Shown: positions 10,730 through 21,778 of the stretch, piece after piece
Numbering within the stretch: the stretch's first letter is position 1
How the letters are laid out: the number at the start of each line of letters is the position of its first letter
Assembly (NCBI GenBank): GCA_021401465.1
Contig: JADDMT010000099.1
Location: forward strand, 43,510-107,509
Source: Teratosphaeria epicoccoides
Lineage: Eukaryota > Ascomycota > Dothideomycetes > Mycosphaerellales > Teratosphaeriaceae
Length of the DNA stretch: 64,000 bases
Direction: 5' to 3'
Program-made: the position numbers and the translations under genes
Notes under the pieces: model-generated
The model's database searches: none
What the model was told of the DNA's origin: nothing
The model's input: only the letters and a program-made list of their open reading frames with translations

Positions 10730-11881
10730 ATGTCTGTCGACATTGACTGGCAAACACTCACAGAGGGGCCAGATGGCGCCGTGTTGGCTGAAACCATTAG
10801 AGCTTTTGTACACGAAAGATTTCAGCACGTCACGCTACCAAAACTCATTCGCTCTGTCACATGCCACGCCTTCGACTTCGGCACAATTCCGCCGCAGATT
10901 GTGTTGAAAGATATATGCGATCCTCTTCCGGATTTCTATGAAGATGTTGAGGATAGTGATGCGATGCAGGGCGGCCATGAGTCTGTTGCCCACCTCGAGA
11001 AAGTCACTGAACACGTCCGTGATCCACCGGTACATGCTCGCGATGATGCTTCCGCGCACTCCTCGATCAGGAGAAATAGCCCATCGATTCCGCGAGGAGC
11101 CACGCCAGGCGTCCTAGGCGGCACCTCAAATCTCGGATACTTCCACATGCCTCTTTCAGCCGGCCTTTCCGGTACCGCAACACCACTCGCCGCGGTCGCA
11201 GGTGCACGATTCCGCAGCGGGGCGCCACCTCCGCCCGAAATGCACCATCATAATGATTCATTCAGCTCCAATTCACCGGCATCCTCTGCGACAGATCCAT
11301 CAAGGCCCACATCTCGCGATGAGAGCAGCTTTTTCGATCAACGACGAGCCTCTGCCGCCGTGTCTGATGATAGTGGTACTCAGGCTCCACTCGCAGGTGA
11401 CAGAGAACACGAAATAAGCCCAGAAGACTTGCAGGTTGTGTTTCACGTGTCATATAGTGGCAATGTCAGGCTGTCGCTCACCGCTGAGGTATTCCTCGAC
11501 TATCCAATGCCCAGCTTTGTCGGCATACCTCTGAAGCTGAACATCACCGGGCTTACATTCGACGGTGTGGGGATCATGGCGTACATCAAGAAGCGCGCAC
11601 ATCTGTGCTTCCTTGCGCCAGAAGATGCAGAAGCTTTGATTGGTGGCGACGGTAGCGTAGGTCTTGCAGAGGCTGAGGCCAAAGACTCTGCCCAGATCAG
11701 ATCGGAGAAGGTCGGCGGACTACTCGAATCTATCAAGATCGAAAGCGAGATGGGCGAAACAGACAGCGGGAAGCAGGTGCTGAAGAACATGGGCAAGATC
11801 GAGAAGTTCATTCTTGAGCAGGTTCAGCGTATCTTCGAGGACGAATTTGTCTATCCCAGCTACTGGACTTTTCTGGTCTGA
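10730..11881 (+). CDS. MDM12: ERMES complex subunit Mdm12
   Basis: Single exon, 383 residues. I start at the ATG at 10730 because MSVDIDWQTL is the conserved Mdm12 N-terminus; the open frame reaches back to 10505 without family similarity. The SMP lipid-binding domain is split as in other filamentous fungi. Its N-terminal part covers about residues 1-70 (FDFGTIPPQIVLKDICDPLP). A Ser/Pro/His-rich insertion follows (about 80-230). The C-terminal part (about 235-383) shows VVFHVSYSGNVRLSLTAEVF and ends YPSYWTFLV. Mdm12 is the cytosolic bridge of the ER-mitochondria encounter structure, joining Mmm1 in the ER to Mdm34 in the outer mitochondrial membrane and transferring phospholipids. Confidence 0.95.
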   Translation: MSVDIDWQTLTEGPDGAVLAETIRAFVHERFQHVTLPKLIRSVTCHAFDFGTIPPQIVLKDICDPLPDFYEDVEDSDAMQGGHESVAHLEKVTEHVRDPPVHARDDASAHSSIRRNSPSIPRGATPGVLGGTSNLGYFHMPLSAGLSGTATPLAAVAGARFRSGAPPPPEMHHHNDSFSSNSPASSATDPSRPTSRDESSFFDQRRASAAVSDDSGTQAPLAGDREHEISPEDLQVVFHVSYSGNVRLSLTAEVFLDYPMPSFVGIPLKLNITGLTFDGVGIMAYIKKRAHLCFLAPEDAEALIGGDGSVGLAEAEAKDSAQIRSEKVGGLLESIKIESEMGETDSGKQVLKNMGKIEKFILEQVQRIFEDEFVYPSYWTFLV

Positions 11882-12557
11882 GCTTGTGATGACGCTTTAT
11901 GAGACCATACTTGCGACATGGTGCACCAGATTGACCGCCCATCTGCTGCCCAGCACATCTCGAACGGACCATATGCCACATGTGAATGTCACCAATACTG
12001 TTGTCATGCGCGCTCAGCAGACAGGCGTACCGCACGGCAAGAAATCGGGTACCAGCAACTGTCAAAACTGCAGTGCGACGCGGCCGGAACACCGCTACAT
12101 TTCGGGTTCCACCCACGGATGCAAGTAAGCGAGGGAACAAGGACGGCCACTCACCATACGTTGCACAAACAGCGCGGGCTGATATCTTGCCATGCAGACG
12201 ACTTTATCACACGGGATGTTGCAGTATACGATACACGGTTAATACGAGGGCAAGCTTCTATTGGACAGTATGGTATTTGAGCAAGTACCATCGAGCTACA
12301 GCCTGGGCCAGCTTCTGCGCAAGGTTCCCTACTGTGTTGCGTGCTACCACGAGCGGCTGCACCGCTGTGATGCGCAATCTGTCACCAGCGCTAGTCTACA
12401 GCCCGTTCTTCCGGCGTCGATTACATGCTTGAAGGTACCTACACTTGTAGATGTATCGCTTTAGAAAATTGTGGCACTCTTCACACCTGTACATGCCTCC
12501 CTTTGATCGCCACTTGTTTTGAGCGCAGTCTTCCGCCTTACGCAGATGCTTAGCGGT
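11882..12557. other. intergenic
   Basis: No supported gene. It lies between the 3' end of MDM12 and the 3' end of the decayed RBR gene. Confidence 0.35.
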
Positions 12558-14019
12558 CTATGCTATGCGTAATTCACGCGTGTTGTGGGTCTCTGGTTGA
12601 GCGGCTGCTGCTTCCCAAAGTTCTAGCGCGGCCCGTTCCTGAAATGATGAGGACGCCGGATGGGTCTGGAGTGACGTGGGCTGTTCCTCTGTATCCTCCA
12701 TCCAGTCTTCCTCCCATTGAGAGTGGTCCGAAAAATCGAACTCCTAGCCAGGAGAAGGCGGCCGTGCTGGGGTCAGAGCTCTTGCCAACACACCGCGAGA
12801 TGGACCGGCCAAGATAGCATTCGACGCCAATGACTGTCGACGTGTAGGCGGCTGAGAGTGGGCCACCCTTTTCGGCTTCCAAAGTTGACGGTCTACGATT
12901 TCTGCAGCCCGATTTGTCACGCGACGTTCGTCCCGGGTTTTGCACCCGCAGGTATGCCAATTCATCCAGCATACATAGCAAAATTGTGCTTCGCAACGGC
13001 AGCTGTGGCAAGCATTAACAACGGGTCTGTCACGGCATCGAAAACCCGTACCTGATGTGATTGCAACCATATCCCAGCTCAACAAATCGTTTACATGAAT
13101 AGCAACGCTATCATTGCCTCTGGTCCGCTGTCTCGGCTAATTGCTGAAAAGCAGTAATCTTCCGGACAGTCTCTCAAGTGAGATGGGCCTTTGCCAATCG
13201 TACATGTTGTCTTTTGACATTGCGGACATTTTCCAATGTCTTCTCTGATTGCAGCAGGAGGGATGAAAGTTGAGCATCTCTTGCCGTGGCGGTAAGTCCG
13301 ATCCTTGCAGTCAAGCTCTGGCGCTCTCCTCTCAAACTCTTCCACGAGCTTCTGGGGCAAGAAGAAAGACACGCGAGACAATGGATTCCCCTCGCCATGG
13401 CATCTGGGCGGATACAGGGATTCATCTTTCATGGATAATTCAAAGAGCTGCGCCAGACATGGCTGGCAGTACTCGTCATCGCAGGGGACGCGCGACGTCA
13501 AAGAACTCCTCATCTTCGAAGCAACTTGCGCATTGTCGAATAAGCGGCTTGTCACCAGTTTTGCGAGCCGTCGCTCAGGCTGAAGATTCGGCCATTGGCG
13601 TGTCTGAGTCTTCTTTCAAGTTAGAAAGTTGCATATCCTGTACGAAGGCCGGCCGACGCATGTAAGTCGTAGCTGCCTGATAAAGTATCTCCTCATCTGT
13701 GTCCCACGGATTAGAATCGCGAGACCGACCACGCTTCGTCGGCACTCTCTGTGGTGCCTCGTTGCAAGACAAACGAATTGCGAGTTCGTGATCTCGTACC
13801 GCCTGTTACTCTTTCTCGTAAGCACGACGGATGAAATCCCTATCGCGTAGTACAGCCAGACAAATGCTTTGCGCCATGTCACGGTCTATTCAACGTATTG
13901 TCGCAGGCCCGCAAATCATCGTTGTACATCTGCATGGCCAGCTGAGCATCCGTGATGGTACCGTCACGCTGCTTGCCCTTGCTGCTCGCATCGAGCTGTG
14001 CAAGGTCGTCCAGCTGCAT
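12558..14019 (-). pseudogene. decayed RBR-type E3 ubiquitin ligase
   Basis: Reading across frames reconstructs an RBR (RING-IBR-RING) protein of the large fungal family. From 14019: MQLDDLAQLDASSKGKQRD, then after a frameshift near 13885 DRDMAQSICLAV. An in-frame TAA lies at 13806-13808, then HELAIRLSCNEA, then an in-frame TGA at 13575-13577. The RING start CASCFEDEEFFDV is cut by a frameshift near 13490, then RVPCDDEYCQPCLAQLFEL follows. The IBR part CSTFIPP...CPQCQKTTC...CPED is intact. A frameshift near 13150 precedes QQLAETADQRQ, then TGA-TAG (13108-13113) where the family has Trp-Gln, then RCYSCKRFVELGYGCNHI. A 47-base GT-AG intron still joins to SCRCEAQFCYVCWMNWHTCGC. The tail changes frame once more and stops at 12558. 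At least four stops and four frameshifts mean no functional ligase is made. Confidence 0.85.
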
Positions 14020-14364
14020 CTATACAATTGCCCTCATGGTCAGATGATCTATGTCCCGAAAGCCTTCTTTCCAGAATGCCATATCGACTTGTATGTCCTT
14101 GTTGTGTGAGTTCGATCAGACATGCGGTTGTGTTGATAGGTCCGCCATCTGAACTCGAGTAGACGTGCGGTTGTGTTGATATGTACGGGGCAGAAGAGGT
14201 ATGCGATGGCAATGCTTTTGAGGGCGTCGGGGACCTGCGGAGGGTTATCTGTACTTGGGGTTTCTTAAACTCAAAGGGTCTTCCTGGCAATGCGCATTCA
14301 GTCTCCTCTACAACGGCAACATCCTGAAAGTTTGAGGATGCTCCCGGGTCTTGTCATGCTGATG
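14020..14364. other. intergenic
   Basis: It holds the upstream region of the decayed RBR gene and the 3' flank of the LigD-type gene. No further gene seen. Confidence 0.35.
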
Positions 14365-15767
14365 TTATTCCAAGATGGGTCTCCACATCTTTCTGCCAAC
14401 AAATTTCGCCACACCCTCGTCTTCCATCACCTGGTCTGCTGACCTACCAGTCACCACACTTCTTTCATAATCCCTTCCTCTCACAAAGAAAGCGTCCCAC
14501 GGACCGTTCCAGCGACCTGCGTCTGGTCCAGATCTCACCTTGCGAAAGCCGGAATGCTTTCGATCTAGCGTCAAAAACCAGTGCCGTTGGTGCACAGAGC
14601 CTATGCTGTTGACAGCGCCAGGGTAGGCATTATTAGCTCTGATCGTAGCGTCCCCGTCTTCACTACCAGAAGCAGCAGCAGCGTCATCTTCTGCGGCATA
14701 GACCGAGACAGTGTCTTGCTCATCGTCAAATTCACCCTGATCGGACTCAGTATCACTTGAGACGGGCGCTGATTTGATATGAGCAAGCGCAGTCGCCGCA
14801 GTGGGATCCACGCGTCGTCGTTTAGTTTTAGATTTCTGTGCCTGTGGTCGAAGGTTATTGCTCGACGGCAGTCGAAGGGCTATGGTATATCCTGGGGGTA
14901 GTTTTGTGCCATGCAGGCGGAGGTGAATGTGGCGACTTTGAAAAGCTGCGACGAGCCGCTCGCTCTGCGATTGCGTAGAAAGATTTCTTCGGCCAGCTTC
15001 ATCTGAGAGCTCGTCGTCTGTCGTTTTTGGCTTCTTCTGTGGCCGGTCAAGAATATCGTATTCACCGGTCTCCCATATCAGTAGTGATCCAGTGGCATGA
15101 GAGGCCGATTCCATCAAATTGTTCTGCGGCCGTCAGTAATCGTGGCCTTAAGAGCAGCTATTCGTGAGGTGGGGACCTAAACCAAGCAAGATGCAATGAA
15201 ATCCAGCTATTTTCTGACCTACCCACAGATTATGCACCCTAGTCTCGATAGCCATTCGGTTCGGCCTGATCGAGTTTGCGTTGCCCGGCATACCATAGGG
15301 CACAGCAAAGCTGATTGTGCTGGAGTCCGAGAACTGTAACCTGAGATCATAGTGGACACCTTACCTTCCATTAGCTCGTAAGGCTTACCAGCATGTGCTC
15401 AAACACGAGACGACCGACCAGAGATGGGGTGATCATGTTGATGTATCACGAAATGACGCCCACGGGCATGTTGATTGCGCTGATATATGCCACGGAATCG
15501 ATCCATGCTGAGCATTCGCTGTGGCGAGGCTCGTCTGACCGATGCTAAGTGCTTCGTGAAGTAGTCGAGATGGTCGCGAATTTGCGCCTGGCCAGCCTCG
15601 ATGGCGGCTAGTGTTGGCTCGGCGTGAGGGACTATATTCTGCTGGTCTTTAGAGATGGATACGAAAGCAGGCGTGTCTCCAGACAGGGCAGGCTCGAGAG
15701 GCGTTTGAGCGCGGGATGTCTTGCGCGTTGGTGGTGGCGAGATATCTCGATCTAGAGAGAAGGGCAT
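14365..15767 (-). CDS. LigD-type 3'-phosphoesterase-domain protein
   Basis: Three exons: 15419-15767, 15223-15359 and 14365-15123; introns of 59 and 99 bases; 414 residues. The core domain spans about residues 95-170 and crosses both introns: HFVIHQHDHPISG, VHYDLRLQFSD, VPYGMPGNA and MAIETRVHNLW. These match the histidine, aspartate and arginine positions of the bacterial LigD phosphoesterase, which trims 3' ends during non-homologous end joining. C-terminal to it are WETGEYDIL, LRLHGTKLPPGY, an acidic Ser-rich linker, and a conserved end (GSVHQRHWFLTLDRKHSGF ... WRPILE) that I know only from fungal members. No ligase or polymerase domain is attached. The first donor (GTCGGT at 15418) is weak; GTGTTT slightly downstream is an alternative that adds four residues. 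Family confidence is high; biochemical activity is inferred. Confidence 0.82.
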
Positions 15768-18197
15768 ATTCTTCGCAAGCAGAGTGTGAGCATGGAGCCC
15801 TGTGCATGGCAGGCTTTGGAAATTCTGCAGAAATGGTTTGATGGATCAGAAAGGTGCGTACTGTGAGAGAAAGGCAAACGAACATTCGCCTCGGCTCACT
15901 TGGCCTCGGCTCGAGCCGAGTGACATGTGGGACCACTTCACACTTCACCTCTTCCTCACCTACATGCTTCTACCTGCGATTCTCCATTCTGGTGAATGTG
16001 GTTCGATGATATATTGTTCGCATGACTACTGCTCAGAGCATGAGAGTAGAAAACGCAATTCGAAATCGAACGCAGGACCGCTAGGCATTGAGATCTGGTC
16101 TCACCCACGGCTGGCATCTCATGCTTCGTAAATGAGTCTAGCTCACATAGTCGCCGTCTCTTGCATTGGCTCGGGGCGTTTCGAAGCTCCGTCATTCATT
16201 ACGCAGGTAGCAAAGCTTCAAGCTCGACCAAAGAGCGCAAGAGGCCTGAGCCCGGCAATGCGATACCTCAGCGAGATTGATGAACGTCCATCGACCGGAG
16301 CCCTCTGCAATCTTGACATCGACGATCACCACAATGTGGTCGAAAGCCTCTCCCAAACCGCAGAATGGGGTACAGCGTGCTGAATAGGCACTAAACGAAA
16401 TTGTGTCCGGACGGGTCTCACAAAAGAAAATCTCAACTCCCGCGCCGGTGATCAGTCGTGCAAGAGCCGAATCGACTATGGGTTTTTGCAAGCTCCCTCG
16501 TTGCACCGGCTCGCTGTTTCGTCCTCACAGGCTGCTCCGTCTGAGCATTAGCACTCTCGATCGTGGACCTGAACTCTCCCTTGCCGAGGCCTGTGATTCG
16601 ATCAACTACGGCAATGGTTTCGCTATTGAGTAGCTCTTGCGCGTAATGCTCACGGTGGATACGTGTTTGATGACGCCGTGCGATTTGTTCAGCGAGCAAT
16701 TGATGTGCTTGATCGCGCTGACCTCGTGTATGTCTCGCGAGCTTGCCGAGTGTCTTTCTGTACGTGGAAGCCACTCCGAGAATGGGAGAGACGCTGTCTC
16801 GTGGGATTGACCCTGAGCGCACTTCCTGCCGTTGCTGTTGAGTTGCCGCGGTCGGAGCCTCACAGGTAGAATCTCATGCACTCTGCAGCACCAGTCCATG
16901 GCTATCATGGCTTCAGAAGGATGCTTTGCTTTGTTTCTGACGGCATTGCCAATTGTATGCTTTTCATCGGCGTCCTGCGATTCTCCCACATTGCGCTAAG
17001 AGAACAGCGGACGCTCAGCGACTTTGCGCAAGGCCTTGAGATCTCTCTTGTGTTCATACGTCGCTAGACGGTGTCGCCTTTGTTGGACATCTTGCATCAT
17101 CAAATTTTCCATGTCAGCATGCACTTTGCATTGCCTTCATCAATGGACAGTCCTAGGTTCGCGCTCGACTGCTCATGCTCGCACTCGCCGATGAAGTTGA
17201 CGACTTAAGGTGGCACTCCGCCCTCGCTATCACTCGTGCCGGTGACCATTTCTGCTGAACAGAGGTCCTAGAGGGTATTGAGAAACATGAGCGGGAGCCT
17301 CGCAACGCGCAAAGGTGCAATATGGTGGATCTTCAGGTGCGGGTCTGTGAGGACGGTGCTTAGTATGTGATGCCGAAGATGGTCACGAATTTCGCTCGCG
17401 TTGCATAATACCCCGGATTGTTCCATGCCGTTGCATAGTTGGACCAATTCCCAACTAGACTCGGTCGAGAAGCAGGCGCCGTGGCCCTACTAGGTATGTT
17501 CATTTCAAACCACGGCGACACATTTCACTGACGTCGCCAAAGGTTTGCCTGAGCGCTCGACTACCAGGAAAGTTTTCCGGCACTTGAGCAAGTGCGGCAC
17601 TATCTGCTCTCGACCCGGTACCTGTAAGATAAGCGGTAGGAAGAGGCCCACGTTCTTCAGGGAGAAGAAAGGCAAGGGTGGGACGGGCGGCAAGGGTCTG
17701 AAGGCGGAGGCATTGACCCAAAGCGTGTAAGTCGCCATTTGAAGGACTTGACTGCCTGAATAGCCGCAGGTTAATCATCCTGTGGGAAGCAAGTGGTGAG
17801 GGACTGTGCGAGGTGCATCAAGGCCGGCGTACAAGCACCTGATTTATGACATCAGATTTCAGAGTCAGAAGTTTGGCGTTTACCATTGCATCGGCCAACA
17901 GGTCCAAGTATTCTGCTAATTTACTGCTCCGCTGTGATGTCCACAAGGACCGGACTCGATATGTTGTGAGCTGTCTTTCTTGCCGGAAGACACAGTCGAG
18001 AGGAAGCGAAGTCTGAAGTCATGTGGTCCAAGCTCCTTACTTCCTGTTTGAGTCGTCAACATGAGAACATCTGAGGAGGAGGATTATCATCATCACATTT
18101 CATAGTCACAACACAACTCTTCACGAGATTTTCAACCACACTAAACATCCAAGTCATCAACACAATACAACACAACAAAACAAGAATACACACCAAA
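15768..18197. other. gene-poor region with a possible decayed ORF
   Basis: On the minus strand between about 17400 and 16430 there are protein-like stretches interrupted by stops. A run starting MQDVQQRRHRLATYEHKRDL near 17100 reads into a TAG and then continues open. Another stretch (RGQRDQAHQLLAEQIARRHQ) looks like an amphipathic helix. I recognise no family. It may be a decayed coiled-coil gene or chance. The final 150 bases should contain the TIM10 promoter. Confidence 0.3.
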
Positions 18198-18559
18198 ATG
18201 TCCTTTCTCGGCTTCGGCGGGCGCCCGCAACCCTCGAGCGAGCAAAAGATCGCAGCAGCCGAAGCAGAAATCGAGATGGTCTCCAACATGTTCAACCAGT
18301 ACGTATACCCTCCCACACTCCACCATCCTTCCCTACGTCTTTCATGCTGATAATTCTGGACGCATCTAGACTAGTAGACACCTGCACACGCAAATGCATC
18401 CCACCGCAATATCGCGAAGCGGATCTCAACAAGGGCGAGTCGGTATGCCTGGACCGGTGCGTGGCGAAGTTCTTCGAGGTCAATGTGAAGGTGTCGGAGA
18501 AGATGCAGAGTGAGGCGGGTCAGAGGCAGGGTGGTGCTGGGGGTGGGATGTTTGGTTGA
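18198..18559 (+). CDS. TIM10: mitochondrial import chaperone Tim10
   Basis: Two exons, 18198-18298 and 18370-18559, with a 71-base intron (GTACGT to CTAG); 96 residues. Exon 2 carries the twin CX3C motif of small Tim proteins: CTRKC, then CLDRC about twelve residues further. Surrounding residues (NQLVDTCTRKCIPPQY, LNKGESVCLDRCVAKF) identify Tim10 rather than Tim8, Tim9 or Tim13. Tim10 pairs with Tim9 in a hexamer in the intermembrane space. The hexamer carries hydrophobic carrier proteins and beta-barrel precursors to the inner or outer membrane, after oxidative folding by Mia40. The C-terminus is a Gly-rich tail (GGAGGGMFG). Confidence 0.94.
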
Positions 18560-18919
18560 GTGCCGGGAGGACCACGTGAGGGAGCAGGAGCGGAGTTCGG
18601 CCGCATTGGAAGCCGGAGTGACACGCGCAGGTACTGAGGCAGGGTTTTGGTGAATCAAAGGATGGAAGATCAAGCTGCGCAGATCGGCTTCGTGTCGATG
18701 AGCTTTTGTGCCTGGCGCAGCAGTACAATGGGACGCCAATGGACTTGCGCAAGGACACTCGCAAGCACGACAGATTTCCCAGACAGTTATGTTCAAAACC
18801 GACCGTGGTTGTGTACACAGCGAGCTCGCAACACGCCAGCTCATCGGATTCTGTTCATGCCTTCGTATAATACCCAACCTGGTTATCTCTGTCCTCCCAA
18901 ACGCCCCCGCACACATGGC
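18560..18919. other. intergenic between convergent genes
   Basis: 3' flanks of TIM10 and NoxA. No gene seen. Confidence 0.4.
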
Positions 18920-20590
18920 TTAGAAATGCTCCTTCCAAAACTTGAACTTCACTTCCGACACCGTCGCCTCTTTACAAGCCCTCCTAATATCCCTCGCTGC
19001 AGTATTCGGTCCACAAAAATACACCCCTACTTCCGCCTTATTCCTCTTGCCCTGAAGCCCAGGGATGTAAGACTGATTCAGGATACCTTCTCTCATCGCG
19101 ACGAGCAAGCGATTGAAGTCAGGTCGTCCGAAATTCGTCCTGCTATTCAACTCGGTCAAGGGATCTTTGTCCGTGCCCACAGAATTCAACACGATATTCT
19201 GCGCGGTATCAATGTCCATCTTCTGTGTGAGGTATGTGTGGATGCGGAGGAATTCAGTCTCAGCGCCCGCACCGGTCATGGAGAGTGACTGTGCTTCGAG
19301 AGAGGAGAGCAGCGCCTGGAACCATTCGAAGGAGGTGGTGTCTTTGCACACCCAGATGAACTCCACTCGTCTGAGTCGTTTGGGAGGGTTAGGCGAGAGT
19401 CGCATGTGCCAAATGTTTTTCAGGATGCTGGCCCACGGCGTGACACCAATGCCTGTGCCGATCAGGACGGCGATTTCGTTCTCGAAGACATCTTCTGCCG
19501 GCGCGCCGTAGGGACCGTCGATACGAATCTTCGGCATCTCTTGACCGCGCTCGAGCGCGACTTCGTACATGCCCATCGGATCTAGCTCATCGTAGAGACT
19601 CGCTTGCTCTTGCCCAGCGCCAAGGGCAGAAGCCAGATCGCGCGTCCAGTCACCGACTTGGCGGACGTGCACGGAGACGTAAGGGTCGAAGGGGCAAGAA
19701 GTGATGGTGTATGGATGCCATTGCGTTGTGCTGACACTCGGCAGGTTGACGAAAAGCCATTGACCAGCCTTGTAGCGCATGCTGGGTTTCCGGAACTGAA
19801 TCTCGACGGCGTCGTAGGGGTGGCGCACGACCTTGACGATCTCGGTTCGACGGCGCGATCGCACTTCGCGATAGATTCTTTCGCATAGGTAAAGACCGCC
19901 GCCGATGAGCTCCCAGCGCCAACCTTCATAACCTATGCAGTGGTTCCAGAAGAGCTTGCCGGCGAAGGGGCTGTAGGGATTGACGCTATCTCGGACGAAG
20001 CAGCCGGTCGCGTGGGTGTACATGGCTAGCAGGAAGGGTACAAAGAGATGGTGCGTGTACCAGAATGTCTCGAAGCTCTGCTGTCGGATTTTGGCGTGTG
20101 CGGTGGTGTACATGAGTAGCATGCAGAGCAGCATGACATGCCCTGTAATGCCTCCGGCTTGCGTGTAGTGGATCTGGACAGCGGCTTCCTTGCGCACTTG
20201 CGACCGCTCCACGTTGAAGAAGTTGACATAATGCGCGCTGACATGCACGAGCGTCCAGACAAGCAGGCTGTAGGCCACTTGGCGATGGAAGAATTGGCTC
20301 TCGTCCAGCGGCAGCCATCTGATCTTCGGCCGTATGATCCTTAGCAGATTCCGACACATCGGAAGCAAGATCAGCAGGACGTCGACACTCAGACATAATC
20401 CCGCTCCCCGACTGAACCACACTGAGAAGTGCAGTCCATTGAGTGCCGCTAGCTTCTGATTCGAGGCTTGCAGCCACCAGCCCAGTACAAAGATGCCAAT
20501 ATGTGTTCCCCAGAAGACCAGATGAAAAGAGAGCTTGCGAACTGTGAGCTGTGCTCGCCACCAGGATTTTGGAGGTGGTCCTGGTGCCAT
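18920..20590 (-). CDS. noxA: NADPH oxidase A (NoxA/Nox1)
   Basis: Single exon, 556 residues from the ATG at 20590. Residues 20-240 contain the six-helix ferric-reductase core with histidines for two haems (LVWTLVHVSAHYVNFFN, FWYTHHLFVPFLL). The FAD site is WHPYTITSCP, and the NADPH sites are GPYGAPAEDVF, VLIGTGIGVTPWASILKN and GVYFCGPN. The protein ends FKFWKEHF, the usual Nox terminus. It lacks N-terminal EF hands and lacks the long N-terminal extension of NoxB, so it belongs to the NoxA class. In filamentous fungi NoxA makes superoxide for fruiting-body development, hyphal fusion and infection, with NoxR, Rac and NoxD as partners. None of those partners is in this window. Many NoxA genes contain introns; this one reads through without any. 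Confidence 0.95.
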   Translation of the reverse strand: MAPGPPPKSWWRAQLTVRKLSFHLVFWGTHIGIFVLGWWLQASNQKLAALNGLHFSVWFSRGAGLCLSVDVLLILLPMCRNLLRIIRPKIRWLPLDESQFFHRQVAYSLLVWTLVHVSAHYVNFFNVERSQVRKEAAVQIHYTQAGGITGHVMLLCMLLMYTTAHAKIRQQSFETFWYTHHLFVPFLLAMYTHATGCFVRDSVNPYSPFAGKLFWNHCIGYEGWRWELIGGGLYLCERIYREVRSRRRTEIVKVVRHPYDAVEIQFRKPSMRYKAGQWLFVNLPSVSTTQWHPYTITSCPFDPYVSVHVRQVGDWTRDLASALGAGQEQASLYDELDPMGMYEVALERGQEMPKIRIDGPYGAPAEDVFENEIAVLIGTGIGVTPWASILKNIWHMRLSPNPPKRLRRVEFIWVCKDTTSFEWFQALLSSLEAQSLSMTGAGAETEFLRIHTYLTQKMDIDTAQNIVLNSVGTDKDPLTELNSRTNFGRPDFNRLLVAMREGILNQSYIPGLQGKRNKAEVGVYFCGPNTAARDIRRACKEATVSEVKFKFWKEHF

Positions 20591-21778
20591 GGTTGGACTG
20601 GTAGACCTGACAGCAAAACTTCGAGAAATCGCAGGAATGCAGCACTGGTAGAGACGGGAGCTCGAGGCTGCTATCGTGGCATAGTGCCCTGTATCTGTTC
20701 ACCGGCCAGAGGTGTGATTCCCGCAGCTGTTTTTCTGCTCAAAAGTCCTATGACCCGGGCTTCGATCCCAGTCTTCCAATGTTGTACTATGTAAAGCTCA
20801 ATTGCGCGATCTCGGTAGTCCTTGCAATTCTACATACACTCCGCGTCTTGAAGCAGAAGGGGAGCGGACGCACAAGTACCATTCACCTGCTGTCTAGCAT
20901 CTCCGTATACCGCAAGCACCCCGACACTAGATAGATGCTCGTCTATATCGCCAGCCATGCAGCACAAGCGCGACAGCGGCCGGCCTATCAACAACGAACA
21001 GAGGCTTCTCCCTGCACGACTGGCCACGATCCGCTCCTAAACTGTGCAGCAAACGACACGACTCGAAGTGCTCGCCGGCTTTGCGACGAACCCTGACAGG
21101 CTGACACTCGCCTTGCCGCCCGCGCTAGTGAGCACCCGCGTCTGCAGACCGAAGTCTGATTGGCGCGCGCGTTCCTTCCTCACCTCCTCCACGAGGAACC
21201 TGGAAAGCACGCTTTGACTTCCTGTGCGCGTGCGGCGGGGAGAACACCAGGAATCGCTAAGTTCGTCGCCACGGCGCCAGCAGCTCAGATGCAAGATGTC
21301 TGCGATGGAAAATATACGACATCTTCGAGGAACGTGATTGAGAGACCAACACCCTGCATCTCACCTCCGCCACCACGCGGCCCCGCTGACCGCGGCTGGG
21401 AGCACTTCTCGCTCGCCATTCGTCCATCAGCTGGGCGCTTAACGTGCGGCGTCTCGCGGAGTCGTGCACCCTGCATGCATCTCTCCTCACGCACCAGGGC
21501 GAGAAGCGGTATGATGCTGTCCGAGAAGGGCGGCGATGAGGCTTGCTCGCGTCTGATATGGTAGGTAGGTCGGAGTCTGTCGTCGACTCGTGCGAACGGG
21601 TCTGGACGACGGTCTTTGACGATCGATAGAAGTCTCTTGCACAGCTCCTTGCCGTAGGGTCTTGTCTGCTTCGCTACCAAGTCGTCTGCAGAGGTGCGCA
21701 GAGCTATACACCACAGGCGTCACGGCGATAACAACACTGGTCTCGCGCTCGTCTCGTGCTCCTCAGCCTCTGCGCAAG
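20591..21778. promoter_or_regulatory. divergent intergenic region
   Basis: Between divergently transcribed noxA and the small membrane protein gene, so promoters of both should lie here. No supported ORF was found. A B-box-like stretch near 20755 does not fold into a tRNA. Confidence 0.35.

Noticed and set aside
13490..13577. Introns as explanation for the breaks in the RBR gene
   Set aside because: No GT-AG pair with correct phase spans the TGA at 13575 or the shift near 13490, and homology is continuous up to the breaks.
20665..20785. tRNA-like A-box and B-box sequences (TGGCATAGTG, TTCGATCCC)
   Set aside because: The T-arm stem does not pair and no acceptor stem can be formed at the required distance.
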